NCBI GenBank assembly: GCA_964651475.1
Contig: CAZYXV010000005.1
Span: 1 to 64,000 of the forward strand
DNA length: 64,000 nt
Direction: 5' to 3'
DNA from: JBGSMF01 sp964651475
GTDB lineage: Bacteria > Chloroflexota > Anaerolineae > Fen-1058
This document shows, piece by piece, positions 26,598-35,203 of this stretch. Positions within the stretch are counted from its first letter, which is position 1, and every line of letters starts with the position of its first letter. A program made the position numbers and the translations under genes. The notes under the pieces were generated by a model, which saw only the letters and a list, made by a program, of their open reading frames with translations, was not told where the DNA came from and searched no databases.

Positions 26598-29102
26598 ATG
26601 GATACAGGTCAAGTGTTTCGAGATGGCGCAATTATGTTGGGACTGCTCATCATAGCGGCCGGCATAGTCTTGCTTAGCGTGAGATTGCTGGCCGGGCGCG
26701 GCATCGTTCTCAAGGTGGGAGCCGTAGTCTTGGTTGCCATTGTATTGGATTGCGATCTTGCTTTTGTATTGGGGAAAATTGGCCTCAATCCTCTCAGTAT
26801 ACTGGCTTTATTCACTACGGGCATAATTACAACCATAGGCTTGTTCCTGGCCATGTTTCGAATAGTCGTCGTTCCCGTTCAAACCCTCATCGCTGTTGCG
26901 CAGCGGACTGCAGTGGGCGATTTGAGCAAGACGGTGGAATACAAAAGCGGCGACGAAATTGGACAGTTGGCGGCTGCATTGCGCCAGGCGGTGGCGTACC
27001 AGCAAACGATGGCGGGCGCGGCGGATCGCCTGGCTCAGGGCGATCTCGCTGTCAATGTCACACCTCAATCGGAGCAGGACGTATTGAGCCAGGCGTTTGG
27101 GCGGATGATTGGTTATCAACAAGCGATGGCGGCCGCGGCCGACCGTTTGGCGATGGGGGATGTGGGGGCGGCTGTCGCTCCCCAATCTGAAAGGGATGTG
27201 CTAGGCAACGCGTTTGGGCGGATGATTGTTTACCAACAGGCTATGGCGGGCGCGGCCGAGCGATTGGCGTTGGGAGACGTGGCGGTGGTGGCAACGCCGC
27301 AATCAGATAAGGACATATTGGGGCAGGCGTTTCGGCGAATGGTGGGTTACCAGCAGGCGATGGCGAGCGCGGCGGATTGCCTGGCGCAGGGGGACATTAG
27401 CGTTCAGGTGACGCCGCAAGCGGACAAGGATGTGTTGGGCCATGCCTTTCGGCGGATGATTGGCTACCAACGCGGCATGACGGGTGTGGCCGAGCGCTTG
27501 GCGTTGGGAGACGTGGCAGTGGAGGTGACGCCGCAATCGGATAAGGACATATTGGGGCAGGCGTTTCGGCGGATGGTGGGTTACCAGCAGGCGATGGCGA
27601 GCGCGGCGGATTGCCTGGCGCAGGGGGACATTAGCGTTCAGGTGACGCCGCAAGCGGACAAGGATGTGTTGGGCCATGCCTTTCGGCGGATGATTGGCTA
27701 CCAACGCGGCATGACGGGTGTGGCCGAGCGCCTGGCGCAGGGCGACGTGGCGGTAGAGGTGACGCTGCAATCGGATAAAGACGTGCTGGGGCAGGCCTTT
27801 CGGCGGATGGTGGGCTATCAGCAAGAGATGGCGCAGGCGGCCGGTTTCTTGGCGCAAGGCGACCTGGCTGCCGAAGTGACGCCGCAATGTGAAAGAGATG
27901 TGTTGGGCAATGCCTTTGCGCAGATGGTTGACAATCTGCGCGATTTGATCCGGCAGGTGGCGGAGAGCGCGGGCAACGTGGGCACGGCCTCGGAGCAGAT
28001 GGCGTCTGCGGCCGGGCAGGCGGGGCAGGCCACGGCGCAGGTGGCGACGACGATCCAGCAGGTGGCGCGCGGTACGACGCAGCAGACGGAGAGCGTGACG
28101 CGCACGGTGGCGTCGGTGGAGCAAATGTCGCGGGCGATAGAGAGTGTCTCCAAGGGTGCGCAAGAGCAGGCGGCGGCGGTGAGCAAATCGGCTACCATCA
28201 CCACGCAGATTTCCAAGGCCATTGGGCAGGTGGCGGCCAGTGCGCGAGTCAACGCGCAGGGGTCGGAGCAGGCGGCGCAGATGGCGCGGGCGGGGGCCAG
28301 GACGGTAGAAGACACCATCAAGGGCATTGAAAGCATCCGCGAGAAGGTGGGTTTGTCGGCGCAAAAGGTGCGAGACATGGGGCAGCGTTCGGAGCAAATC
28401 GGGGCCATCATCGAGACGATAGACGACATTGCGTCGCAGACCAATCTGCTGGCGCTGAACGCGGCCATCGAGGCGGCGCGCGCGGGGGAACACGGCAAGG
28501 GCTTTGCGGTGGTGGCCGACGAGGTGCGCAAGCTGGCCGAGAAATCGGCCGAGGCGACCAAGGAAATCGGGACGTTGATCAAGGGCATCCAAAAGACGGT
28601 GGCGGAAGCGGTGCAGGCGATGGACGAAGGCTCGAAGGAGGTGAGCGTTGGCGTGGCGCGCGCCAACGAAGCGGGGCAGGCGCTGAGCAGCATCCTGACA
28701 AGCGCCGAAGGAGCCAACCAGCAGTTCGCCGATATTGCCGCTGCCACTCGCCAGATGAATACTCTCGCCGCTGACCTGGTGAGCGCCATGGACACTGTGT
28801 CGGCAGTGGTGGAGGAAAACACGGCTGCCACCGAAGAAATGGCGGCCGGCTCGGGCGAGGTGGCCGAGGCCATCGAAAACATTGCGGGCATCTCGGAAGA
28901 AAACAGCGCCTCGGCCGAAGAGGTGTCTGCGTCTGTGGAAGAAGTGAACGCCCAGGTGGAAGAGTTTATCGCTTCGGCCCAGACCATGGCCGAGATGGCG
29001 CAGACGCTCCAGACGCTCGTGGCGCAGTTCAACCTGCCGGAGGCGCAAGAAGCAAGGGGCAAGAAGCAAGAATCAAAAGGTAAAAGACAAAGAGTAAGGT
29101 GA
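26598..29102 (+). CDS. mcp: methyl-accepting chemotaxis protein 3 (1+8 HAMP units)
   Basis: 834 residues. Three hydrophobic spans (about 10-30, 37-57, 66-90) with no large external domain. A canonical HAMP (VGDLSKTV...DEIGQLAAAL) is followed by eight 39-residue HAMP-like units, each with a GD(V/L/I)...PQxxxDxL core. Units 3-4 and 5-6 come from a near-exact 234-bp tandem duplication. A typical signalling hairpin ends in a basic tail. ATG 26598 follows GGGGGAA. A TTG at 26583 is in frame but lies before the RBS. Such a long HAMP rod would hold the signalling tip well away from the membrane. Confidence 0.92.
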   Translation: MDTGQVFRDGAIMLGLLIIAAGIVLLSVRLLAGRGIVLKVGAVVLVAIVLDCDLAFVLGKIGLNPLSILALFTTGIITTIGLFLAMFRIVVVPVQTLIAVAQRTAVGDLSKTVEYKSGDEIGQLAAALRQAVAYQQTMAGAADRLAQGDLAVNVTPQSEQDVLSQAFGRMIGYQQAMAAAADRLAMGDVGAAVAPQSERDVLGNAFGRMIVYQQAMAGAAERLALGDVAVVATPQSDKDILGQAFRRMVGYQQAMASAADCLAQGDISVQVTPQADKDVLGHAFRRMIGYQRGMTGVAERLALGDVAVEVTPQSDKDILGQAFRRMVGYQQAMASAADCLAQGDISVQVTPQADKDVLGHAFRRMIGYQRGMTGVAERLAQGDVAVEVTLQSDKDVLGQAFRRMVGYQQEMAQAAGFLAQGDLAAEVTPQCERDVLGNAFAQMVDNLRDLIRQVAESAGNVGTASEQMASAAGQAGQATAQVATTIQQVARGTTQQTESVTRTVASVEQMSRAIESVSKGAQEQAAAVSKSATITTQISKAIGQVAASARVNAQGSEQAAQMARAGARTVEDTIKGIESIREKVGLSAQKVRDMGQRSEQIGAIIETIDDIASQTNLLALNAAIEAARAGEHGKGFAVVADEVRKLAEKSAEATKEIGTLIKGIQKTVAEAVQAMDEGSKEVSVGVARANEAGQALSSILTSAEGANQQFADIAAATRQMNTLAADLVSAMDTVSAVVEENTAATEEMAAGSGEVAEAIENIAGISEENSASAEEVSASVEEVNAQVEEFIASAQTMAEMAQTLQTLVAQFNLPEAQEARGKKQESKGKRQRVR
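27255..27722 (+). repeat. 234-bp tandem duplication in MCP3
   Basis: 27255-27488 and 27489-27722 are almost identical, each encoding two 39-residue HAMP-like units. The few base differences include GGTGG/AGTGG and T/C changes near the unit starts. It is a recent in-frame duplication of a two-unit module. Confidence 0.85.
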
Positions 29103-29145
29103 CAGGTAGTATCAACTACTTGCAAAACTCAACCAGGAGGGCACG

Positions 29146-31920
29146 ATGTTGAACAATATCAGGATAAGACCCAAATTTATAGGCTTGTTTCTGATCGTGG
29201 GGCTGATTCCACTAATCGTCGTTGCCAGCTTTAGCGCGCTCCAGGCGCGCGACACACTGACCAGGCAGGCTTACGCCAATCTACAGGCGGTGCGCGAGGT
29301 CAGAAAAAAACACCTGGAGGCATATTTTTCAGAGTGCCAGGCGGATATGGGCGTGTTGGTCAGGACCATAGATACGTTCAGGCGCGAAGGCGTTGATCCA
29401 ACCTTTGAAGGTGGATCCGAAGATTACTATACCCAATATATCAGAGCGTACGGTTACTATGACCTGTTCCTGATCGAGCCAAATGGTTACGTCTCTTACA
29501 CCGTGGCGAAGGAGCCTGACTATAAAACCAATTTGCTCAACGGTCCCTATGCCACTTCCAACCTGGGCAAACTGGTGCAGCAAGTGCTCAAGACCCAACG
29601 TTTTGATTTTGCCGACTTTGCGCCCTACGAACCCAGCGGCGGGCAGCCCGCGGCCTTTGTTGCCCAACCCATAATGCGCGAGGGCAGGATCGAATTGATC
29701 ATAGCGCTGCAATTGCCTCTCGAAGGGATTGACGCGATTATGCAGGGGCGCGCGGGCATGGGCGAGACCGGCGAGACCTACCTGGTGGGGCCAGACAAAC
29801 TCATGCGCTCCGATTCTTATCTCGATCCTGCCGGGCACTCGGTGGCGGCCTCCTTTGCCGGAACTGTCCAGCAAAATGGGGTGGACACCGAGTCTACCCG
29901 GGCGGCTTTGGCGGGGATGGACGGTCAAAAAGTAGTCCTCGACTACCGCGGCGAACGGGTGTTTTCGGTCTACGGGCCGTTTAACGTCTATGGAACGCGC
30001 TGGGCGCTGCTGGCCGAGGTTGACGAGGCCGAGGTCAATGCGCCCTCGAACCAGTTGATCGGCATTGTGCTCCTCATCAGCTTTATCACTGTCATAGCTG
30101 TCGCCGCAATCGCGTTCTTTGTCGCCCTCAGCATCGCCGCCCCGATTCAGAAAATCACCAAGGCGGCCCAAAAGATTGCCCTCGGCGATGTGGATCAGAT
30201 AGTGGATATCCAGCAAAGAGACGAAATCGGCGAGATGGCCAGCGCTTTCCGCCAGATGATCGCTTATCAGCGAGAAATGGCGCGCGCTGCCGACCAATTG
30301 GCGCAGGGCGATGTGACGACCAGCATCACGCCCCAGTCCGAAAAGGATGCACTGGGTAACACTTTCCGCCGGATGATTGATTACCAGCAAGCGATGGCCG
30401 TCGCAGCCGGTTGCCTGGCGGAGGGCGATGTGGCCGCCAATGTCGCTCCCCAGTCTGCAAAGGATGTGCTGGGCTCTGCTTTCCAGCGGATGATTGCATA
30501 TCAGCAGGGAATGGCTGAGGCCGCCAACCATCTGGCGGGAGGGGACGTGGCCGTAGCCGTCGCGCCGCAATCGCAAAAAGACGTGCTTGGGCAGGCGTTT
30601 AGCCGGATGATAGTGTACCAGCAAGGGATGGTTGAGGCCGCCAATCGCCTGGCTGAGAGCGATTTGACCGCCGACATCGTTCCGCAGTCCGAACGAGATC
30701 AATTGGGCAATGCGTTTGCGCAGATGATTGCCAACCTGCGGGATTTGATCCAGCAGGTGGCCGAGAGCGCCGGTAACGTGAGTGAGGCCTCGGGGCAGAT
30801 GGCGACGGCCGCCAGCCAGGCGGGGCAGGCCACGGCGCAGGTGGCGACGACGATACAGCAGGTGGCGCGTGGGACGACGCAGCAAACCGAGAGCGTGACG
30901 CACACAATGACGTCGGTGGAGCAAATGTCGCGGGCGATAGACAGCGTGTCCAAGGGCGCGCAGGAACAGGCGACGGCGGTGAGCAAATCGGCTGTCATCA
31001 CCACGCATATCTCGAACGCGATTGGCATGGTAGCGGCCAACGCCAAATCCAGCGCGCAAGGGTCGGCGCAGGCGGCGCAAACGGCGCGGACGGGCGCCAG
31101 GACGGTGGAAGACACCATCAAGGGCATCGAGAGCATTCGGGATAAGGTGGGACTGTCGGCGGAGAAGGTGAAGGAGATGGGGCAGCGCTCGGAGCAAATC
31201 GGGGCCATCATCGAGACGATAGACGACATTGCCTCGCAGACCAACCTGCTGGCGCTCAACGCCGCCATCGAGGCCGCGCGCGCGGGAGAGCACGGCAAGG
31301 GCTTTGCGGTGGTGGCGGACGAGGTGCGCAAGCTGGCCGAGAAATCGGCCGAGGCGACCAAGGAAATCGGGACGTTGATCAAGGGCATCCAAAAGACGGT
31401 GGCGGAAGCGGTGCAGGCGATGGACGAAGGCTCGAAGGAGGTGAGTGTTGGCGTGGCGCGCGCCAACGAAGCGGGGAATGCGTTGAGCAGCATCCTGATC
31501 GCCGCCGAAGAATCCAACCGGCAAATCGCCGACATTGCCACCGCCGCCCAACAGATGGATACGCTCGCCAACGACCTGGTGAGTGCGATGGACGCCGTGT
31601 CGGCAGTGGTGGAGGAGAACACCGCCGCCACTGAAGAAATGGCGGCCGGTTCCGGCGAGGTGGCGCAGGCCATCGAAAACATTGCGGGCGTCTCGGAAGA
31701 AAACAGCGCCTCGGCCGAAGAGGTCTCGGCGGCGGTGGAAGAAGTGAACGCCCAGGTGGAAGAGTTTATCGCTTCGGCCCAGACCATGGCCGAGATGGCG
31801 CAGACGCTCCAGACGCTCGTGGCGCAGTTTACGCTGCCCGAATCGCAGCGCGAGGGAACTGGCCGGAAGCCATCTGCCCGCGGCATAACTGCAAGGAGAG
31901 CGGAAAACAAAAGAATGTAG
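29146..31920 (+). CDS. mcp: methyl-accepting chemotaxis protein 4 (dCache-like sensor, 1+4 HAMP units)
   Basis: 924 residues. TM1 at ~12-32, then a ~260-residue extracytoplasmic domain with the long N-terminal helix (ARDTLTRQAYANLQAVREVRKKHLE) and YYDLFLIEPNGYVSYTV segment of double-Cache receptors. TM2 is at ~302-327, followed by a canonical HAMP (LGDVDQIV...DEIGEMASAF) and four extra units; the last has SD in place of GD (AESDLTAD). Standard hairpin. ATG 29146 after AGGAGGG. The small-molecule ligand, such as an amino acid or organic acid, cannot be predicted. Confidence 0.93.
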   Translation: MLNNIRIRPKFIGLFLIVGLIPLIVVASFSALQARDTLTRQAYANLQAVREVRKKHLEAYFSECQADMGVLVRTIDTFRREGVDPTFEGGSEDYYTQYIRAYGYYDLFLIEPNGYVSYTVAKEPDYKTNLLNGPYATSNLGKLVQQVLKTQRFDFADFAPYEPSGGQPAAFVAQPIMREGRIELIIALQLPLEGIDAIMQGRAGMGETGETYLVGPDKLMRSDSYLDPAGHSVAASFAGTVQQNGVDTESTRAALAGMDGQKVVLDYRGERVFSVYGPFNVYGTRWALLAEVDEAEVNAPSNQLIGIVLLISFITVIAVAAIAFFVALSIAAPIQKITKAAQKIALGDVDQIVDIQQRDEIGEMASAFRQMIAYQREMARAADQLAQGDVTTSITPQSEKDALGNTFRRMIDYQQAMAVAAGCLAEGDVAANVAPQSAKDVLGSAFQRMIAYQQGMAEAANHLAGGDVAVAVAPQSQKDVLGQAFSRMIVYQQGMVEAANRLAESDLTADIVPQSERDQLGNAFAQMIANLRDLIQQVAESAGNVSEASGQMATAASQAGQATAQVATTIQQVARGTTQQTESVTHTMTSVEQMSRAIDSVSKGAQEQATAVSKSAVITTHISNAIGMVAANAKSSAQGSAQAAQTARTGARTVEDTIKGIESIRDKVGLSAEKVKEMGQRSEQIGAIIETIDDIASQTNLLALNAAIEAARAGEHGKGFAVVADEVRKLAEKSAEATKEIGTLIKGIQKTVAEAVQAMDEGSKEVSVGVARANEAGNALSSILIAAEESNRQIADIATAAQQMDTLANDLVSAMDAVSAVVEENTAATEEMAAGSGEVAQAIENIAGVSEENSASAEEVSAAVEEVNAQVEEFIASAQTMAEMAQTLQTLVAQFTLPESQREGTGRKPSARGITARRAENKRM

Positions 31921-31952
31921 CGCAGTTTGGATAGATTAAGGAGGGTATCACT

Positions 31953-34646
31953 ATGTTGGAAAAAGCATTATCTCGCCTAAAGCTCTTGCCCAAGATTCTC
32001 TTGCTGGGCATCATATTGATTGCGTGTTTTTCGCTGGCATTGGTCTGGTTCTACGTCAGGGTGAGGGACACCCAATACCAGGCCAAAAAGACCCAATCCA
32101 GGCACATAGTGGAAACCGGCTATGGCATCCTGGATTATTATTACAAACAAACCCAGGCGGGGACCATGTCCGAAGAGGAGGCCAAGCAAGCGGCGCTGAA
32201 TGCGATCAAGGCCATGCGTTATGACGAAAGCGTGGACAACTATGTGTGGATCAACGATATGCGCCCCTACATGGTCATGCATCCAACTCAACCCGAGTTG
32301 GATGGCACGGATCTGTCAAACTGGAAAGACTCGAACGGCAAAACTTTTTTTCTAGAGATCGTAAGCGTGTGCCAGCGGGAGGGCAAGGGAGAGGTGTGGT
32401 ACACGTGGGACAAGCCCGGCGGAATAGAAGAGCCGGTGCGCAAGGTCTCTTACGTCAAGCGCTTTCGCGCCTGGGAGTGGGTTGTTGGGACGGGCGCCTA
32501 TGTGGATGACGTAGAGGAAGAGATCTATAATTTGATGCTTTCGGTGTTAGGCGTCATGGCAATCACGGTGCTGATAGGGGGTGGCATCTCCTATCTATTG
32601 GCGCGCTCGATTGCCCGGCCCGTCCGCCGCATGGCCGACGTCGCGTTGGGCATCGCGACCGGCAATTTGGGGCAGACCATCGAGTATTCTGGAAAAGATG
32701 AAGTGGGCGAGATGGCGGGCGCGTTTCGGCGGATGGTGGCCTATCTACAAGGCGTGGCCGGGGCGGCCGATTCCCTGGCGCGGGGCGATGTGATGGTGCA
32801 GGTCGCGCCGCAATCGGACCAGGACGTGTTGAGCCACGCTTTTAGCCGGATGATTGCATACCAGCAGGCGATGGCGGGCGCGGCGAACCACCTGGCTCAA
32901 GGCGACGTGAGCGTGGCTGTTACGCCCCAATCCGAAAAAGACATGCTGGGACATGCATTTCAGGGGATGATTGCTTACTTGCAAGACATGGCGGACGCGG
33001 CTGGCCGCCTGGCCCGGGGCGATGTGTCTGTTGCCGTCACTCCCCAGTCGGCTAAGGATGTGCTGGGCAACGCCTTTAGCCGGATGATCGTCTATCAGCA
33101 GTCCATGGCCGGGGCGGCGGATCTCTTGGCGCAGGGCGACATGGCGGCGGACGTCACACCCCAATCGGAGCGGGATACGCTGAGCTATGCCTTCCGGCGG
33201 ATGATTGTGTATTTGCAGGGAATGGCGAGCGCGGCGGATCGCCTGGCGGTGGGGGACGTGACGGCGAAGGTGACGGCGCAATCGGACAAGGATGCGTTGG
33301 GCAACGCCTTCCAACGGATGATTGCCTATCAGCAAGAGATGGCCGAGGCCGCCGAGCGCCTGGCGTTGGGTGACCTGACCGCCGATATTATTCCCCAGTC
33401 TGAGGCCGACATGCTGGGCAATGCGTTTGCGCAAATGGTCACCAATCTGCGTGATCTGATCCGGCAAGTGGCGGAGAACGCCGATAGCGTCAGATCGGCC
33501 GCGGAGCAAATCGCTACCGCCGCGGGTCAGGCGGGCCAGGCCACGGGCCAGGTGGCGACGACGATTCAACAGGTGGCGCAGGGCACGTCGCAGCAGACGG
33601 GGAGCGTGAACCTCACCATGACGTCGGTGGAGCAAATGTCGCGGGCGATAGACAGCGTGGCCAAGGGCGCGCAGGAGCAGGCGGCCGGTGTGGCCAAGTC
33701 GGCCACTATCGCCGGGCACATCTCGAACGCGATTAGCATGGTGGCAACTAACGCCAAATCCAGCGCGCAAAGCTCGGCGCAGGCGGCGCAGACGGCGCGG
33801 GCGGGCGCCAGGACGGTGGAAGAGACGATCAAGGGCATCGAAGGCATCCGCGACAAGGTGGGGCAATCGGCGCAAAAGGTGCGAGAGATGGGGCAGCGCT
33901 CGGAACAGATCGGGGCCATCATCGAGACGATAGACGACATTGCGTCGCAGACCAATCTGCTGGCGCTGAACGCGGCCATCGAGGCGGCGCGCGCGGGGGA
34001 ACACGGCAAGGGCTTTGCGGTGGTGGCCGACGAGGTGCGCAAGCTGGCCGAGAAATCGGCCGAGGCGACCAAGGAAATCGGGACGCTGATCAAGGGCATT
34101 CAAAAGACGGTGGCAGAAGCGGTGCAGGCGATGGACGAAGGCGCGCGCGAAGTGTCTACGGGGGTGGCGCGCACCAACGAAGCGGGGCAGGCGCTGGGCA
34201 GCATCCTGGCGGCCGCGGAAGAAGCCAACCGGCAGATCGCGGATATTGCCACCGCCGCCCAACAGATGGATGTTCTGGCCAATGATCTGGTGGGAGCGAT
34301 GGATACTGTGTCTGCGGTGGTGGAGGAAAACACGGCCGCCACCGAAGAAATGTCGGCCAGCTCGGGCGAGGTGGTGCAGGCCATCGAAAGCATTGCGGGC
34401 ATCTCGGAAGAGAACAGCGCCTCGGCCGAAGAGGTGTCTGCGTCTGTGGAAGAAGTGAACGCCCAGGTGGAAGAGTTTATCGCTTCGGCCCAGACCATGG
34501 CCGAGATGGCGCAGACGCTCCAGACGCTCGTGGCGCAGTTCAGCCTTCCAGACGCCGAAATGGAGAAACCCCGGCTTCGAGAGATGGGGAAGCAAGCGGA
34601 CAAAAAGGTCGCGCCGGCGCGTGTGGCGGGCCGGCGCAAAGCGTAA
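31953..34646 (+). CDS. mcp: methyl-accepting chemotaxis protein 5 (sCache_2 sensor, 1+6 HAMP units)
   Basis: 897 residues. TM1 at ~14-34. Residues ~40-190 are a single-Cache type 2 domain with its hallmarks DNYVWINDMRPYMVMHP, DSNGKTFF, WYTWDKPG and WEWVVGTGAYVDDVEEE. TM2 is at ~193-215. A canonical HAMP (TGNLGQTI...DEVGEMAGAF) precedes six 39-residue HAMP-like units. The signalling hairpin matches MCP1-4. ATG 31953 after AAGGAGGG. sCache_2 domains usually bind small carboxylates such as lactate, pyruvate or propionate; this ligand is inferred only. Confidence 0.93.
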   Translation: MLEKALSRLKLLPKILLLGIILIACFSLALVWFYVRVRDTQYQAKKTQSRHIVETGYGILDYYYKQTQAGTMSEEEAKQAALNAIKAMRYDESVDNYVWINDMRPYMVMHPTQPELDGTDLSNWKDSNGKTFFLEIVSVCQREGKGEVWYTWDKPGGIEEPVRKVSYVKRFRAWEWVVGTGAYVDDVEEEIYNLMLSVLGVMAITVLIGGGISYLLARSIARPVRRMADVALGIATGNLGQTIEYSGKDEVGEMAGAFRRMVAYLQGVAGAADSLARGDVMVQVAPQSDQDVLSHAFSRMIAYQQAMAGAANHLAQGDVSVAVTPQSEKDMLGHAFQGMIAYLQDMADAAGRLARGDVSVAVTPQSAKDVLGNAFSRMIVYQQSMAGAADLLAQGDMAADVTPQSERDTLSYAFRRMIVYLQGMASAADRLAVGDVTAKVTAQSDKDALGNAFQRMIAYQQEMAEAAERLALGDLTADIIPQSEADMLGNAFAQMVTNLRDLIRQVAENADSVRSAAEQIATAAGQAGQATGQVATTIQQVAQGTSQQTGSVNLTMTSVEQMSRAIDSVAKGAQEQAAGVAKSATIAGHISNAISMVATNAKSSAQSSAQAAQTARAGARTVEETIKGIEGIRDKVGQSAQKVREMGQRSEQIGAIIETIDDIASQTNLLALNAAIEAARAGEHGKGFAVVADEVRKLAEKSAEATKEIGTLIKGIQKTVAEAVQAMDEGAREVSTGVARTNEAGQALGSILAAAEEANRQIADIATAAQQMDVLANDLVGAMDTVSAVVEENTAATEEMSASSGEVVQAIESIAGISEENSASAEEVSASVEEVNAQVEEFIASAQTMAEMAQTLQTLVAQFSLPDAEMEKPRLREMGKQADKKVAPARVAGRRKA

Positions 34647-34687
34647 TACTATGGCATACATAATATACTAGAAAAGGGGCAAGGCTT

Positions 34688-35161
34688 ATGGAAAAGCAAA
34701 TGGTAGTTTTTATCGTGGCTCAAGAGTATTATGGCGTGAGCATCGCCGCCGTAGATAGCATCGAAAAGCTCAAGCCGATCACGGCCGTGCCGCGCGCGCC
34801 GGCCTTTGTGGAGGGCGTGATCAACTTGCGCGGCAAAGTGCTGCCGGTGATTGACTTGCGCAAGCGCTTTGGCTTGCAGGCCGAAGCGGCGACCAAAGAT
34901 ACCCGCATCGTGGTGGTGGAGATGAATAACGCCCCGGTCGGCATGTTGGTGGACGCCGTCAGCGAAGTGTTGCGCGTGTCCGATGACGTCATCGAGCCGC
35001 CTTCGCCTTTGGTGACCACCGTAGATTCGGCCTTTATCACCGGCATTGCCAAAGTGGGCGAGCGGCTCATTATCTTGCTGGATCTGCAACAGGTGCTCTC
35101 GCCCCAGGAAAAAGCGGATTTGCAATCGGTGCAACAAATTCAGGCCGAGACGGCGATGTAA
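34688..35161 (+). CDS. cheW: CheW coupling protein
   Basis: 157 residues of CheW fold alone. Motifs typical of the family are VFIVAQEYYGVSIAAVDSI, VEGVINLRGKVLPVIDLRKRFGL and MLVDAVSEVLRV. It links receptors to CheA in the array. It lies 41 bases after MCP5 and 42 before cheA. Confidence 0.93.
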   Translation: MEKQMVVFIVAQEYYGVSIAAVDSIEKLKPITAVPRAPAFVEGVINLRGKVLPVIDLRKRFGLQAEAATKDTRIVVVEMNNAPVGMLVDAVSEVLRVSDDVIEPPSPLVTTVDSAFITGIAKVGERLIILLDLQQVLSPQEKADLQSVQQIQAETAM

Positions 35162-35203
35162 AGCGCGCGGTGTGATTTCGCGTCTCGCGAAAGGGAACGT
35201 CAC

